Below are positions 25,786 to 35,022 of a stretch of DNA of 64,000 bases, piece by piece. The DNA is from Leisingera sp. M658. Its GTDB lineage: Bacteria > Pseudomonadota > Alphaproteobacteria > Rhodobacterales > Rhodobacteraceae. The translations under genes were made by a program, and so were the position numbers. The notes under the pieces were generated by a model. The model was not told where the DNA came from. It saw nothing but the letters and a program-made list of their open reading frames with translations, and did not search any database. Within the stretch, counting starts at the first letter, position 1, and each line of letters starts with the position of its first letter. Location: positions 1 to 64,000 of the forward strand of contig NZ_CP083547.1 in NCBI RefSeq assembly GCF_025144145.1, in the 5' to 3' direction.

Positions 25786-26726
25786 TGGCCTTCCCCCAGA
25801 TCCCTGCCTTTGCCGCAGCGCCGGGCGTGATCCGGCTGATCGGCCACCGCGGCGCCCGCGGCGTGCTGCCGGAAAACACCATGGAGGGTTTTGAGTTCGC
25901 CCTGAAAACCGGGGTGGAGCTGTTGGAGCTGGACGTCACCGCCACCAGCGACGGGGTGGTTGTGATCACCCACAACCACCATCTGACCCGGTCGATGGTC
26001 CGCGATGGGAACGGCAATTGGCTGCAAGGCGCGGAACCCAAAGTCTCTGCCCTCAGCTTTGCGGACTTGCAGGATTACGATGTGGGCGGACTGGATGGTG
26101 CCAGCGCCTATGGCCGCCGGTTCCCCGATCAGGCCTTCCTGACCGGCCTGCGCATTCCCCGCCTGGCGGACCTGCTGGCGCTGCTGCAGCAGCCGCAGCA
26201 TCAGGACGTGCATCTGCTGCTGGAAATCAAATCCGACCCGGACCTGATGGAGGACACCGCCGCGCGCCAAACACTGGTCGAAGCAGTAGTGTCAGAAGTG
26301 CGCCAGGCCGGGATGCAGCCCCGCACCGTGCTGCACAGTTTTGATTGGGACCTGCTGGCCCTCTGCCAGCGGGCTGCACCTGAAATGCCCGCTTCCTTCC
26401 TGACCCAGCTGCCCAAGAACGCCGCCGACGCGGGCGAGGATTCCTCCAAGGCGGTGAACCCGGTGGCGAGCTGCACCGCTTTGGACCTGCCCGACCGCGT
26501 TGCCGCCGCCCGGGGGCGGTTCTGGTGCCCCTACTACCTGGACATCACAGCGCAATCCTTGGCCCGTGCCCGCGAACTGGGACTGCTGACGGTTGTCTGG
26601 ACAGTAAATGAACCGCAGGACATCGAACGAATGATAACCCTCGGCGTGGATGCAATCTGCACAGACTATCCGGGGCGGGTGCAGCGACAGCTGCTGATGC
26701 ACGGCCTGCACTGGCGCAACAGGTAA
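25785..26726 (+). CDS. ugpQ: glycerophosphodiester phosphodiesterase
   Basis: A 313-residue GDPD-family TIM barrel that releases glycerol-3-phosphate from glycerophosphodiesters. Catalytic motifs are LIGHRGARGVLPENTMEGFEFAL (His and Arg-Gly) with ELDVTATSDGVVVITHNHHL (Glu/Asp metal ligands and His). LLLEIKSDP and the late segment VWTVNEPQDIERMITLGVDAICTDYPG follow. There is no signal peptide, so it acts in the cytosol on imported diesters. It is the last gene of ugpBAECQ; the hut terminator region follows. Confidence 0.94.
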   Translation: MAFPQIPAFAAAPGVIRLIGHRGARGVLPENTMEGFEFALKTGVELLELDVTATSDGVVVITHNHHLTRSMVRDGNGNWLQGAEPKVSALSFADLQDYDVGGLDGASAYGRRFPDQAFLTGLRIPRLADLLALLQQPQHQDVHLLLEIKSDPDLMEDTAARQTLVEAVVSEVRQAGMQPRTVLHSFDWDLLALCQRAAPEMPASFLTQLPKNAADAGEDSSKAVNPVASCTALDLPDRVAAARGRFWCPYYLDITAQSLARARELGLLTVVWTVNEPQDIERMITLGVDAICTDYPGRVQRQLLMHGLHWRNR

Positions 26727-26758
26727 AAAGGGCCGCTCTCTGGTACGGAAAACGGCCC
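26725..26758 (-). terminator. rho-independent terminator of the hut operon
   Basis: Read on the minus strand, GGGCCG (26758-26753) pairs with CGGCCC (26735-26730), followed by five T (26729-26725). It lies 56 bases past the hutU stop and directly behind ugpQ, so the stem may also end ugp transcription from the other side. Confidence 0.7.
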
Positions 26759-26813
26759 AGGGGAATTGATTGTAATGGGCTGCAATCCGCACCGGATTGC
26801 TGCCCTTTCTCTG

Positions 26814-28496
26814 TCACCCCAGAATGCCGGGCAGGTTCAGCCCATGCTCGCGCGCGCAGTCCTTGGCGATATCGTATCCCGCATCCGCATGGCGCATCAC
26901 ACCGGTTGCCGGATCGTTCCACAGAACGCGCCCGATGCGGCGCTCGGCGTCGTCACTGCCATCACAGCAGATCACCACGCCGGAATGCTGCGAAAAGCCC
27001 ATGCCAACGCCGCCGCCATGATGCAGCGACACCCAGGTGGCACCCGACGCGGTGTTCAGCAGCGCATTCAGCAGCGGCCAGTCCGACACCGCGTCCGAGC
27101 CATCCAGCATCGATTCCGTTTCGCGGTTGGGCGACGCCACCGAGCCGCTATCCAGATGGTCACGCCCAATCACCACTGGCGCCGACAGCTCACCCGTGCG
27201 GACCATTTCGTTGAACGCAAGGCCCGCCTTGTGGCGGTCGCCGAGGCCGATCCAGCAGATCCGCGCCGGCAGACCCTGGAATGCGATGCGCTCCTGCGCC
27301 ATGTCCAGCCAGCGGTGCAGGCCTTCGTTCTCGGGGAACAGCTCCTTCATCTTGGCGTCGGTCTTGCGGATATCTTCCGGGTCGCCCGAAAGTGCAGCCC
27401 AGCGGAACGGACCGATGCCGCGGCAGAACAGCGGGCGGATATAGGCGGGCACAAAGCCGGGGAAGTCGAATGCGTTCTCCAGCCCCTCCTCCAGCGCCAT
27501 CTGGCGGATGTTGTTGCCGTAATCCACCGTGGGCACGCCCATCGCGTGGAAATCGCACATCGCCTTAACCTGTACCTTCATCGAGGCGCGGGCGGCTTTC
27601 TCAACCGCTTTCTTGTCGTTCTCGCGGCGCTCTTTCCATTCGCCCATGGTCCAGCCCAGCGGCAGGTAGCCGTTCACCGGGTCATGCGCCGAGGTCTGGT
27701 CAGTCACGATATCGGGGCGGATGCCGCCTGCTTCCGCACGCTTCACCAGCTCCGGGAAAATCTCTGCCGCGTTGCCCAGAAGGCCCACGGATTTCGCCTC
27801 CCCCGCTTTGGTCCAGCGCTCGATCATCTCCAGCGCTTCGTCCAGGGTTTCGGCCTTTTCGTCCAAGTATTTGGTGCGCAGGCGGAAATCGATGCTGTCC
27901 GGATTGCACTCCACCGCCAGGCAGCTCGCCCCGGCAAAGACAGCCGCCAAAGGCTGCGCGCCGCCCATACCGCCAAGACCGCCGGTCAGGATCCACTTGC
28001 CCTTGAGGCTGCCGCCGAAATGCTGGCGGCCGGCCTCGGCAAAGGTCTCATAGGTGCCCTGCACGATGCCCTGGGTGCCGATATAGATCCAGGACCCTGC
28101 GGTCATCTGGCCGTACATCATCAAGCCCTTCTTATCCAACTCGTTGAAATGATCCCAATTGGCCCAATGCGGCACCAGATTGGAGTTGGCGATCAGCACC
28201 CGCGGCGCGTCCTTGTGGGTCTGGAAGACGCCGACCGGCTTGCCCGACTGCACCATCAGGGTCTGGTCTTCTTCCAGGTTCTTCAGGGTCTCGACGATCA
28301 GGTCGAAATCCTGCCAGGTGCGCGCGGCGCGGCCGATGCCGCCGTAGACCACCAGCTCATGCGGGTTTTCGGCCACATCGGGATGCAGGTTGTTCATCAT
28401 CATCCGCATCGGCGCCTCGGTCATCCAGGACTTGGCGGTGATTTCCGGGCCGGTGGGCGGGAAGATGTCGCGGGTGTTCTTGCGGGGATCGCTCAT
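26814..28496 (-). CDS. hutU: urocanate hydratase
   Basis: A 560-residue NAD+-dependent enzyme that converts urocanate to 4-imidazolone-5-propionate, second step of histidine degradation. The N-terminal [32 protein letters not shown] [13 protein letters not shown], the dinucleotide region [34 protein letters not shown], and the C-terminal [19 protein letters not shown] are all family hallmarks, and length is normal. The start overlaps the hutG stop by four bases. Last gene of hutIHGU, with a terminator behind it. Confidence 0.97.
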   Translation of the reverse strand: MSDPRKNTRDIFPPTGPEITAKSWMTEAPMRMMMNNLHPDVAENPHELVVYGGIGRAARTWQDFDLIVETLKNLEEDQTLMVQSGKPVGVFQTHKDAPRVLIANSNLVPHWANWDHFNELDKKGLMMYGQMTAGSWIYIGTQGIVQGTYETFAEAGRQHFGGSLKGKWILTGGLGGMGGAQPLAAVFAGASCLAVECNPDSIDFRLRTKYLDEKAETLDEALEMIERWTKAGEAKSVGLLGNAAEIFPELVKRAEAGGIRPDIVTDQTSAHDPVNGYLPLGWTMGEWKERRENDKKAVEKAARASMKVQVKAMCDFHAMGVPTVDYGNNIRQMALEEGLENAFDFPGFVPAYIRPLFCRGIGPFRWAALSGDPEDIRKTDAKMKELFPENEGLHRWLDMAQERIAFQGLPARICWIGLGDRHKAGLAFNEMVRTGELSAPVVIGRDHLDSGSVASPNRETESMLDGSDAVSDWPLLNALLNTASGATWVSLHHGGGVGMGFSQHSGVVICCDGSDDAERRIGRVLWNDPATGVMRHADAGYDIAKDCAREHGLNLPGILG

Positions 28497-29278
28497 GCCG
28501 AGGGCCTCCAGTTTTTGAGATCAGTCAGAATTTTGGTGAGATGGGCGCGCAGTTGTTCGGCGCGCTCCGGCAGATAGGTCCAGGGGGGGCTTTCCTGGCA
28601 ATAGGTGGCCTGCGCCAGCTCCATCTGGATGGCGTGCAGACCATCTGCGGGCCGCCCGTAATGGCGGGTGGTCCAGCCGCCCTTGAAACGCCCGTTGAGG
28701 GTGGAAGTATAGCCCTCCGCCGCTGCGCAATGGGCCAAGGTCAGCGCCTCGATTTCGGGGTCGCAGGTGGCGCCGAGATTGGTGCCGACATTGAAGTCCG
28801 GCAGGCGGCCCTCGAACAGGAACGGAATGTCGCCCCGGATCGAGTGGCAATCGTAGAGGATGGCAAAGCCGTGGACCGCCTTCACCCGCTCCAGCTCTGC
28901 CGCCAGCGCCGCGTGATAGGGCGCGTGATAGGCATCGCGGCGGCGGGCGGTTTCTGCCTCGTCCGGCGCCATTCCATCGCTCCAGATCGGCAACCCGTCA
29001 AAATCCGTGAGCGGTACCAAAGTGGTGGTGTTTTGCCCCGGATAGAGACTGATACCACCGGGATCGCGGTTCACGTCGATCACGTAGCGGTGGATGGGGG
29101 TGCGAACGGTTGTCACCTCCTCCACCAGCCCGGCGTAAAGGTCATGGATATGCCAGTCGGTGTCGGCCAGCGCCCTGCCCGTCTCGTTCAGGCAGGCCCA
29201 GACTTCCGGCGGCACATCGGTGCCGGTGTGGGGCAAGCCCAGCACCAGCGGCGAGGCGCCTTGGGTCACCTCGATCAT
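28493..29278 (-). CDS. hutG: N-formylglutamate deformylase
   Basis: A 261-residue zinc enzyme of the N-formylglutamate amidohydrolase family. Motifs are [38 protein letters not shown], the metal-binding [22 protein letters not shown], and [11 protein letters not shown]. This version of the pathway makes N-formylglutamate through formiminoglutamate deiminase (HutF), which is not encoded here and should lie elsewhere in the genome. It is coupled by 4-bp overlaps to hutH upstream and hutU downstream. Confidence 0.95.
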   Translation of the reverse strand: MIEVTQGASPLVLGLPHTGTDVPPEVWACLNETGRALADTDWHIHDLYAGLVEEVTTVRTPIHRYVIDVNRDPGGISLYPGQNTTTLVPLTDFDGLPIWSDGMAPDEAETARRRDAYHAPYHAALAAELERVKAVHGFAILYDCHSIRGDIPFLFEGRLPDFNVGTNLGATCDPEIEALTLAHCAAAEGYTSTLNGRFKGGWTTRHYGRPADGLHAIQMELAQATYCQESPPWTYLPERAEQLRAHLTKILTDLKNWRPSA

Positions 29279-30798
29279 GCTGTCACCTTCACACCTGCGG
29301 CATCCGCCACGCGGCCCGCGCGCACCATCGCGCTCGCATCTTCGATGTCCGGGGCCAGATAGCGGTCCTCGGCCAGCGCGGGGATATCCGCGCGCAGCAT
29401 CGCCAGAACGTCCTGCAGGCGCGCTGAGGTCTTGAGCGGCGCGCGCGCCTCCACCCCTTGTGCGGCGCAGAGCATTTCAACGCCCAGGATCACCGACAGG
29501 TTTGCATTCATCCGCGCCAACCGCAGCGCGCCGTGGGCAGCCATCGACACGTGGTCCTCCTGGTTCGCCGAGGTCGGCGTCGAGTCGGTCACGCAGGGGT
29601 TGGCCAAGTGCTTGTTTTCGCTCATCAAAGCGGCGGTGGTCACCTCAGCGATCATGAAGCCGGAGTTAAGCCCCGGATCAGGCGTCAGGAACGGCGGCAA
29701 ATCGTGGCTCAGGGTCGGGTCGACCATCAGCGCCACCCGGCGCTGCGCGATGGCGCCAATCTCGGCCACTGCCAGCGCGATCTGGTCAGCAGCAAAGCCC
29801 ACGTATTCGGCGTGGAAGTTGCCGCCCGAGACGATGCGGCCTTCGTTCACCAGCACCAGCGGGTTGTCGGTGACAGCGTTGGCCTCGATCTCCAGCGTTT
29901 TCGCAGCCATCCGCAGCACGTCCAATGCCGCACCGACCACCTGCGGCTGGCAGCGGATGCAATAGGGATCCTGCACCCGGGTATCATCCTCACGGTGGCT
30001 TTCGCGGATTTCAGACCCCTCCATGATGCCGCGCATCTCGCGCGCCACGTCGATCTGGCCGGCATGGCCGCGCAAGGCATGGATATCGGCAATCAAAGGC
30101 GCGGTGGAGCCCATGATGGCATCGGTGGAAAGCGAAGCAATGGTCATCGAGGCCTCGGCCATGCGCCAGGCGTCAAACAGCCCGGCCAAGGCGCAGGCGG
30201 TGGAGAATTGCGTGCCGTTGATCAGTCCCAGACCTTCCTTAGGACCCAGAATAATAGGTTCTAACCCGGCTTTTTTCAGCGCTTCTGCACTGGACATGCG
30301 GGTGCCGTCATACGTGGCCTCCCCTGCCCCGATCATCGCCGCCGCCATATGCGCCAACGGCGCCAGGTCGCCCGAAGCGCCTACGGACCCTTGCGACGGG
30401 ATCACCGGCACCACGCCATGCGCCAGCATCTGCTCGATCTGATCAATCACCAGCCAGCGCACGCCGGATGCGCCGCGGCCCATGGACAGCAGTTTCAGCG
30501 TCATCATCAGCCGGGTCTTATCCTCCGGCAGCGCCTCCCCTACTCCGCAACAATGGCTGAGGATCAGGTTGCGCTGCAGGGTGGCGGTGTCTTCTGGTGC
30601 GATCTTGGTCGAGGCCAGTTTGCCGAAACCAGTGTTGATACCATAGACCGCCTCTTGTCCGGCTGCCGCCTCTGCCACCATCTGCGCGGCGGCCTCCACC
30701 GGTTCACGGGCCGAAGACGCCAGCTTGGCCGGGGTCAGGTTACGGTAGATATCTTCCAGCGTGGACAGGGTCACTGTGCCGGGGATCATCTCGATCAT
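29275..30798 (-). CDS. hutH: histidine ammonia-lyase
   Basis: 507 residues; deaminates histidine to urocanate. The MIO cofactor forms from Ala141-Ser142-Gly143 in [14 protein letters not shown]. Further hallmarks are [38 protein letters not shown], and [12 protein letters not shown] near the C-terminus. Two Met codons (30798 and 30789) are possible; the first overlaps the hutI stop by four bases and is preferred. Length is normal for HutH. Confidence 0.97.
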   Translation of the reverse strand: MIEMIPGTVTLSTLEDIYRNLTPAKLASSAREPVEAAAQMVAEAAAGQEAVYGINTGFGKLASTKIAPEDTATLQRNLILSHCCGVGEALPEDKTRLMMTLKLLSMGRGASGVRWLVIDQIEQMLAHGVVPVIPSQGSVGASGDLAPLAHMAAAMIGAGEATYDGTRMSSAEALKKAGLEPIILGPKEGLGLINGTQFSTACALAGLFDAWRMAEASMTIASLSTDAIMGSTAPLIADIHALRGHAGQIDVAREMRGIMEGSEIRESHREDDTRVQDPYCIRCQPQVVGAALDVLRMAAKTLEIEANAVTDNPLVLVNEGRIVSGGNFHAEYVGFAADQIALAVAEIGAIAQRRVALMVDPTLSHDLPPFLTPDPGLNSGFMIAEVTTAALMSENKHLANPCVTDSTPTSANQEDHVSMAAHGALRLARMNANLSVILGVEMLCAAQGVEARAPLKTSARLQDVLAMLRADIPALAEDRYLAPDIEDASAMVRAGRVADAAGVKVTA

Positions 30799-32003
30799 TG
30801 GTTGCCCTCATAGATACGGGTGTAAAGCGGGTTGAAGCCGATGCGGTAGGCCAGCTCGGCAGGGCTTTCCACATCCCAGACCGCCAGATCGGCGCGCATG
30901 CCGGCAGAAATCTGGCCGCGGTCTGTCAGCCCCAGCGCGCGGGCTGCGTTGCGTGTGACGCCTGCCAACGCCTCCTCCGGTGTCATGCGGAACAGGGTGC
31001 AGCCCATGTTCATTGTCAGCAGCAGGGAGGTCAGCGGCGAGGAGCCGGGATTGCAATCGGTTGCCAGCGCCATCGGCACGCCATGGCTGCGGAAATGCTC
31101 AATCGGCGGCGCCTGGGTTTCGCGGATGGTGTAAAACGCACCCGGCAGGATCACCGCGACAGAGCCCGCGGCGGCCATCATCTTGGCGTCATCTTCAGTT
31201 GCGTATTCCACGTGATCGACTGACAATGCACCATATTGTGCTGCCAACGCCGTGCCGCCCTGATGGCTCAGCTGTTCAGCATGCAGTTTCACTGGCAGAC
31301 CCAGCTCCCGTGCCGCCTTGAACACCCGTTCGATCTGCGCGGGCGCAAAGGCGATGTTCTCGCAGAAGCCATCAACCGCATCGACCAGTCCTTCGGCATG
31401 GGCCGCACGCAAGGCGGGAATGCAGACCTGATCGATGTAGTCATCGTCACAGCCCTTGTACTCACCGGGCGTGGCATGCGCACCAAGGAAGGTGGTTTTC
31501 ACCGTCACCGGACGCAGCTCTGCCAGTCGCCGGGCGGCGCGCAGCATGTTCAGCTCGGTTTCGCGGTCCAGCCCATAGCCGGATTTCACCTCAACCACTG
31601 TCGCGCCCTCAGCGATCAGCGCGTCCAAACGCGGCAGCGCGCCCTGCACCAGATCCTCCAGCGATGCGGTGCGGGTGGCCGACACGGTCGAGACGATGCC
31701 GCCCCCTGCCCTTGCGACCTCTTCATACGAGGCGCCGTTCAGGCGCATCTCAAACTCCATCGCCCGGTTGCCGCCAAAGACGATATGGGTGTGGCAGTCG
31801 ATCAGCCCCGGTGTCACCAGCCGTCCGCCCAGATCACGCTGCTCCCAGGAAAAATTGTCAGCTGACAATTTTTCCCGCGGACCGGCCCAGACAATCCTGC
31901 CGCCGGAGACCGCAACCGCGCCGTCCTCGATCAGCCCGTAAGGCGCCTCCGTCCCGGCCATAGTGGCCAGGCGCGCGCCTGTCAGAACAAATTCCCCAGT
32001 CAC
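30795..32003 (-). CDS. hutI: imidazolonepropionase, with a parS palindrome in its coding sequence
   Basis: A 402-residue amidohydrolase that opens the ring of imidazolone propionate. Metal motif [22 protein letters not shown], then [63 protein letters not shown] and [16 protein letters not shown]. It is the first gene of hutIHGU. Residues about 44-50, KLSADNF, between GPREand [13 protein letters not shown], are encoded by a 28-bp perfect palindrome (31848-31875) identical in core to the parS-like sites next to repC. The variable loop of the enzyme therefore carries a DNA site. The MFS gene lies 91 bases upstream in the same direction. Confidence 0.96.
   Translation of the reverse strand: MTGEFVLTGARLATMAGTEAPYGLIEDGAVAVSGGRIVWAGPREKLSADNFSWEQRDLGGRLVTPGLIDCHTHIVFGGNRAMEFEMRLNGASYEEVARAGGGIVSTVSATRTASLEDLVQGALPRLDALIAEGATVVEVKSGYGLDRETELNMLRAARRLAELRPVTVKTTFLGAHATPGEYKGCDDDYIDQVCIPALRAAHAEGLVDAVDGFCENIAFAPAQIERVFKAARELGLPVKLHAEQLSHQGGTALAAQYGALSVDHVEYATEDDAKMMAAAGSVAVILPGAFYTIRETQAPPIEHFRSHGVPMALATDCNPGSSPLTSLLLTMNMGCTLFRMTPEEALAGVTRNAARALGLTDRGQISAGMRADLAVWDVESPAELAYRIGFNPLYTRIYEGNQ
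31848..31875. repeat. parS-like palindrome, copy 1 (inside hutI)
   Basis: Perfect 28-bp palindrome with core TTGTCAGCTGACAA, the longest of four copies. In the hutI frame it reads EKLSADNFS. About 1.9 kb from repC. Probable RepB-binding partition site; identity inferred from the copies beside repABC. Confidence 0.75.
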
Positions 32004-32024
32004 AGAATCCCTAAGTCCCTTTAC

Positions 32025-32074
32025 TGCCGTTTCGGCAATAAACTACGTAATTAGGTGATTATGTCTAGTCATAA
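32025..32074 (-). promoter_or_regulatory. hutI upstream region: small hairpin and 16-bp dyad
   Basis: Two dyads lie between the MFS gene and hutI. TGCCG-TTT-CGGCA is at 32025-32037. TTATGTCTAGTCATAA is at 32059-32074, palindromic except for one position in each arm. The second may be the operator of a hut regulator (HutC-type or other) not encoded in the window. Confidence 0.4.
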
Positions 32075-32094
32075 AATGGGGCAGCTCTCCTGCC

Positions 32095-33420
32095 CTATCT
32101 CCCCGCTTTCTGCGGGATCCGCGGGTGCAGATCGTCGATAATGACCGGATGCATATGCGGGTGGCCGCCCTGCAGATGCGGATGATCCGGCGGCAGATCG
32201 GGGTGGCTATGCGCAACGGGGGATGCGCTGTCCTTAGGCCACAGGCAGTGCGCGGCGATCAGCCCCGCGGCTGCCAGCAGAGCCAAGGCCAGCATCGCCG
32301 CTCCCCCGCCCCAGGCGGCCATCAGCCAGGCCGACAGCGGGTAGAACAGCAGCCAGCAGGCATGCGACAGGGTGAACTGCGCGGCAAAGATCGCAGGCCG
32401 GTCCGCCGCATGGGCCGAACGTGCCAGCAACCGCCCCGTGGGCGTCAGCACGGCTGAGTATCCTACGCCGATAACCGCCCAGGCAATTGCCAGCCGTGCA
32501 AACCCCAGCGGCGCAGCAAAAAGGCTGAGCGACAGCACCGCAAGTGCGGCACTGCCCAGGGCGCCGCCGGCCAGCATCACCGTCCGGTCGGGGACCCGCT
32601 CCAGCAGCCGCGGCAGCAGCATGGCCGCCAGCATTGAACCGCCGCCAAAGGCGGCCAGCGCCAAGGCAACCGCGCTTTCGCCCTGCCCCAGGTTTGCCCG
32701 CACCAGCACCACTGTGTTCACCAGCACCATCGCCGCCATCGCCGATACCACCCAGTTCAATGCCAGCAGCCCGCGCAGCCGGGGTGTCCGCAGATAGTTC
32801 CGGATGCCGCGGGTGGTGCGCTGCCAGACCGGCCGGGGCGCTTTGGGCTCGGGCGACGGCAGGGTGACCGACAGCAGCAGCAGCGCTGACCCTGCAAACC
32901 CCGCGGCAGTGCCCCAGAACAGTGTCGAGGAACTCACCAGAACCAGCAGAGCCGCTGCCAGCATCGGACTGGCCAGGCTCTCCAGCTCAAATGCCATCCG
33001 CGACAGGGACAGCGCCTGAGTATAGTCTTTCTCTTCTGTCAGCACATCGGGGATCGAGGCCTGGAACGCAGGCGTAAATCCCGCAGAGGCGGACTGCAGC
33101 ACAAAGATCAGCACATAGACATGCCAGACTTCAGAGACAAACGGCAGGCAAACCGCAACTGCCATCCGCAGCAGATCCAGTGTGATCAGCATCTTTCGCC
33201 GGTTCACTTGTTCGGCCCAGGCGGCAGCGATGGGGGCAACAGTGACATAGGCCACCATCTTGATTGTGAGTGCAGTGCCCAGCACCAGCCCGGCGCGGTC
33301 TCCGGCCAGATCATAGGCCAGCAGTCCCAGCGCTACGGTGGCAAGGCCGGTGCCGGTCAACGCCACAATCTGGGCCAGGAAGAGATGCCGGTAAGTCCGG
33401 TTGCGCAGGATAGAGAGCAT
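32095..33420 (-). CDS. MFS efflux transporter with His-rich C-terminal tail (NreB-like)
   Basis: About 441 residues with roughly 12 hydrophobic segments, DHA3-type major facilitator (start MLSILRNRTYRHLFLAQIVALTGTGLATVALG). The C-terminal tail HSHPDLPPDHPHLQGGHPHMHP and DDLHPRIP holds about ten histidines, as in the nickel exporter NreB, so divalent metal (Ni2+) efflux is the best guess. An in-frame Met at 33546 would add 42 residues, but that stretch crosses a parS palindrome and has no homology. I use the ATG at 33420. It is upstream of hutI in the same direction, but a functional link to histidine use is not evident (histidine itself binds nickel). Confidence 0.82.
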   Translation of the reverse strand: MLSILRNRTYRHLFLAQIVALTGTGLATVALGLLAYDLAGDRAGLVLGTALTIKMVAYVTVAPIAAAWAEQVNRRKMLITLDLLRMAVAVCLPFVSEVWHVYVLIFVLQSASAGFTPAFQASIPDVLTEEKDYTQALSLSRMAFELESLASPMLAAALLVLVSSSTLFWGTAAGFAGSALLLLSVTLPSPEPKAPRPVWQRTTRGIRNYLRTPRLRGLLALNWVVSAMAAMVLVNTVVLVRANLGQGESAVALALAAFGGGSMLAAMLLPRLLERVPDRTVMLAGGALGSAALAVLSLSLFAAPLGFARLAIAWAVIGVGYSAVLTPTGRLLARSAHAADRPAIFAAQFTLSHACWLLFYPLSAWLMAAWGGGAAMLALALLAAAGLIAAHCLWPKDSASPVAHSHPDLPPDHPHLQGGHPHMHPVIIDDLHPRIPQKAGR

Positions 33421-33518
33421 GGCGCGGCGGGTTCCTTTCGCTTTGAAGTTCCCGTCACTGTGGCCTTCCTGCGATGGCGAAGGCAATGGATTGAATTGCC
33501 CTGGCAGTGCGGCAAATG

Positions 33519-33542
33519 AGAAATTGTCAGCTGACAATTTCT
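33519..33542. repeat. parS-like palindrome, copy 2
   Basis: Perfect 24-bp palindrome, core TTGTCAGCTGACAA with AGAAA / TTTCT flanks. It lies 99 bp upstream of the MFS start. Confidence 0.8.
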
Positions 33543-33654
33543 GCAATCATGCCCGGGCCGGCGCCGGAAAAAATGGGGGCCGGATTGCCATGCGGTCCCT
33601 CTATGCCCGGAAACACCCTGCTGTTTGCCTCGCCGTGAATTCCAGCGGTGGGCA

Positions 33655-33676
33655 AAAATTGTCAGCTGACAATTTT
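33655..33676. repeat. parS-like palindrome, copy 3
   Basis: Perfect 22-bp palindrome, AAAA-TTGTCAGCTGACAA-TTTT. Its centre is 135 bp from copy 2 and 133 bp from copy 4. Confidence 0.8.
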
Positions 33677-33788
33677 GCTCCGAAGCGATGATGCAAGCAG
33701 TACTCTGCCGGGCTGTCTGGCAGAGCGTCCGCAGCAGAGAGAGAACAGATCCGCGCCTGAGCGCCCAAAGAAAACCCTCTAGGCTCCA

Positions 33789-33808
33789 AAATTGTCAGCT
33801 GACAATTT
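33789..33808. repeat. parS-like palindrome, copy 4 (contains the repC stop codon)
   Basis: AAATTGTCAGCTGACAATTT, a perfect 20-bp palindrome. The repC stop TGA is formed by bases 33797-33795, inside the site, so repC ends ...KEIVS within the palindrome. It is placed directly downstream of repC, where many RepABC plasmids carry a partition site. Confidence 0.82.
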
Positions 33809-34937
33809 CTTTGCAATGGCTTGCCTGCAGCAGCGCGTTCAGCATTGGCGCGGTAGAAAACTGACCCGTTCGCGCCTTTTGTGCCAGCCGCCGCAGATAG
33901 GCGCCGGGGCTGCGGATGCTGCTGAGCTTTTCCAGGATGCACATCACTGCAGTAGCCGCGTCCTGACGGCCCATCGCGGCACGGGCATCGCTGAGCACAG
34001 GCATGTCGATGCCGATCATCGGTGAAAGATTCTCGGCTATGCGATCAGCATCCTGCCAGTTGCGCAGACCGCCGGGGAAGTAGGTTTGTACTTCGGGGCA
34101 GGCACGCCGGACGGTGGCCAGTTCACTGTTTTTCTCTGCTTTGCTGTCCTTAGCGGCTGAACTGCCAAGCTGTTTCGAGGGCTGTTCGACCGGCATCCCT
34201 TCAGAGTCAGAATCTTTTTTTATTGAATCCTGTATGTGCCGCTCATTCTGGCTGCCGGGGCCGCTCAAAACGGGTGCAGACAGGTTGGAGACCAGCGGGG
34301 TTTCTTCAGGTGTCCGGCTGGCAATTTCACTGCGCAGCGTGTCTGCTGCTTGGGTCAATTCGGCCTCGCAGGGTTTGCGGCGCAGCAGTTTGCGTACGGC
34401 TTCCAGCAGCGCCTCTGCCGTGCCATCTGCCAGTTCCTGCAGGTCTTGCCGCAACACGGCAACCCGGTCGCGCAGAACCGCCAGATGCTCGGCACGGGCC
34501 TTGGCATCCAGCGCTGCGTCAAAGATCCGGCTGGCATGGCATGCGAGGGGGGACAGATCAAAGCCAAAGGCCAGCGGCATGTCATCGCCGCTGCGGCGGG
34601 CATAGCGTTTGCGGTTGGGGCTGTTCTTCCGGCTGACAATTCCCAGCCTGGTGAGGGCGGCCAGATGGCGGCGCAGGGTGCTTTCGGGCATTCCGTTCAG
34701 CCGCTCCATCAGCTTGCGGTTTGACGGAAACACAATGGCGCCGCCCGGTTCCGCAGGCAGTGCCCGGTCGGGGAAAAAGGTCAGCAGGGCCTTCAGCACA
34801 CCCAGGGTTCGGTGGCTCAGTTCAAATTCCGCGGCGGCGTGCGTCAGCGCAGCCAGAAGGTCCCATTTGTCGTGGGTACCCGCCAGCCGGCCGCACGGAT
34901 CCTGCCGCCCAAATGCGATTTGGGACGTCTGTTCCAT
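33795..34937 (-). CDS. repC: replication initiator RepC
   Basis: A 380-residue initiator of RepABC replicons. N-terminal winged-helix part: KWDLLAALTHAAAEFELSHRTLGVLKALLTFFP, FPSNRKLMERLNGMPESTLRRHLAALTRLGIVSRKNSPNRKRY. A middle helical part is followed by a linker around 220-260 and the C-terminal domain with YFPGGLRNWQDADRIAENLSPMIGI and IRSPGAYLRRLAQKA. RepC binds oriV inside its own gene and is rate-limiting for copy number. It is last in repABC (minus strand), separated from repB by 182 bases that encode a candidate counter-transcribed RNA. The stop codon lies inside a parS-like palindrome. Confidence 0.95.
   Translation of the reverse strand: MEQTSQIAFGRQDPCGRLAGTHDKWDLLAALTHAAAEFELSHRTLGVLKALLTFFPDRALPAEPGGAIVFPSNRKLMERLNGMPESTLRRHLAALTRLGIVSRKNSPNRKRYARRSGDDMPLAFGFDLSPLACHASRIFDAALDAKARAEHLAVLRDRVAVLRQDLQELADGTAEALLEAVRKLLRRKPCEAELTQAADTLRSEIASRTPEETPLVSNLSAPVLSGPGSQNERHIQDSIKKDSDSEGMPVEQPSKQLGSSAAKDSKAEKNSELATVRRACPEVQTYFPGGLRNWQDADRIAENLSPMIGIDMPVLSDARAAMGRQDAATAVMCILEKLSSIRSPGAYLRRLAQKARTGQFSTAPMLNALLQASHCKEIVS
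34200..34240. other. candidate oriV: AT-rich stretch inside repC
   Basis: In RepABC plasmids the origin lies in an AT-rich part of repC. The most AT-rich part of this repC is around 34209-34228 (AATCTTTTTTTATTGAATCC), in the linker region of the protein. Position inferred from the family; no iterons were identified. Confidence 0.45.
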
Positions 34938-34987
34938 GTTAATTTCACGAAAGACAAAGAATTCCCGCCCCCATGCGGTGCATGGAG

Positions 34988-35017
34988 TTGACAGTGACGA
35001 GTCTGAAGGGCTATTCC
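34988..35017 (+). promoter_or_regulatory. promoter of the repABC antisense RNA
   Basis: TTGACA at 34988-34993 is a perfect -35 box; TATTCC at 35012-35017 is a weak -10 with 18-base spacing. It points opposite to repABC, from the repB-repC gap, as the ctRNA promoter does in other RepABC replicons. Confidence 0.6.
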
Positions 35018-35022
35018 AAAGG

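Larger units (their letters stand above)
33421..33794. other. non-coding spacer between repC and MFS gene with parS cluster
   Basis: A 374-base gap downstream of repC. It holds parS-like palindromes at 33519 and 33655, and a third at 33789 touches its edge. The palindrome centres are 133 and 135 bp apart. Open frames through it (for example 33401-33691 on the plus strand) only exist because the palindrome itself is open in several frames. I saw no other gene. MFS promoter elements must lie here but are not obvious. Confidence 0.7.

Noticed and set aside
26766-28577. 603-residue plus-strand ORF opposite hutU
   Set aside because: Antisense shadow of urocanase; no recognisable domain.
33421-33546. 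N-terminal extension of the MFS protein (MQKLSADNF...)
   Set aside because: It would place a parS palindrome in the coding sequence, lacks homology and hydrophobic pattern; the Met at 33420 fits the family start. A real parS-in-gene case (hutI) is kept because it lies inside a conserved protein.
33401-33691. 96-residue plus-strand ORF containing two KLSADNF-type segments
   Set aside because: Repeated peptide arises only because the parS palindrome is open in this frame; no start signal and no family.
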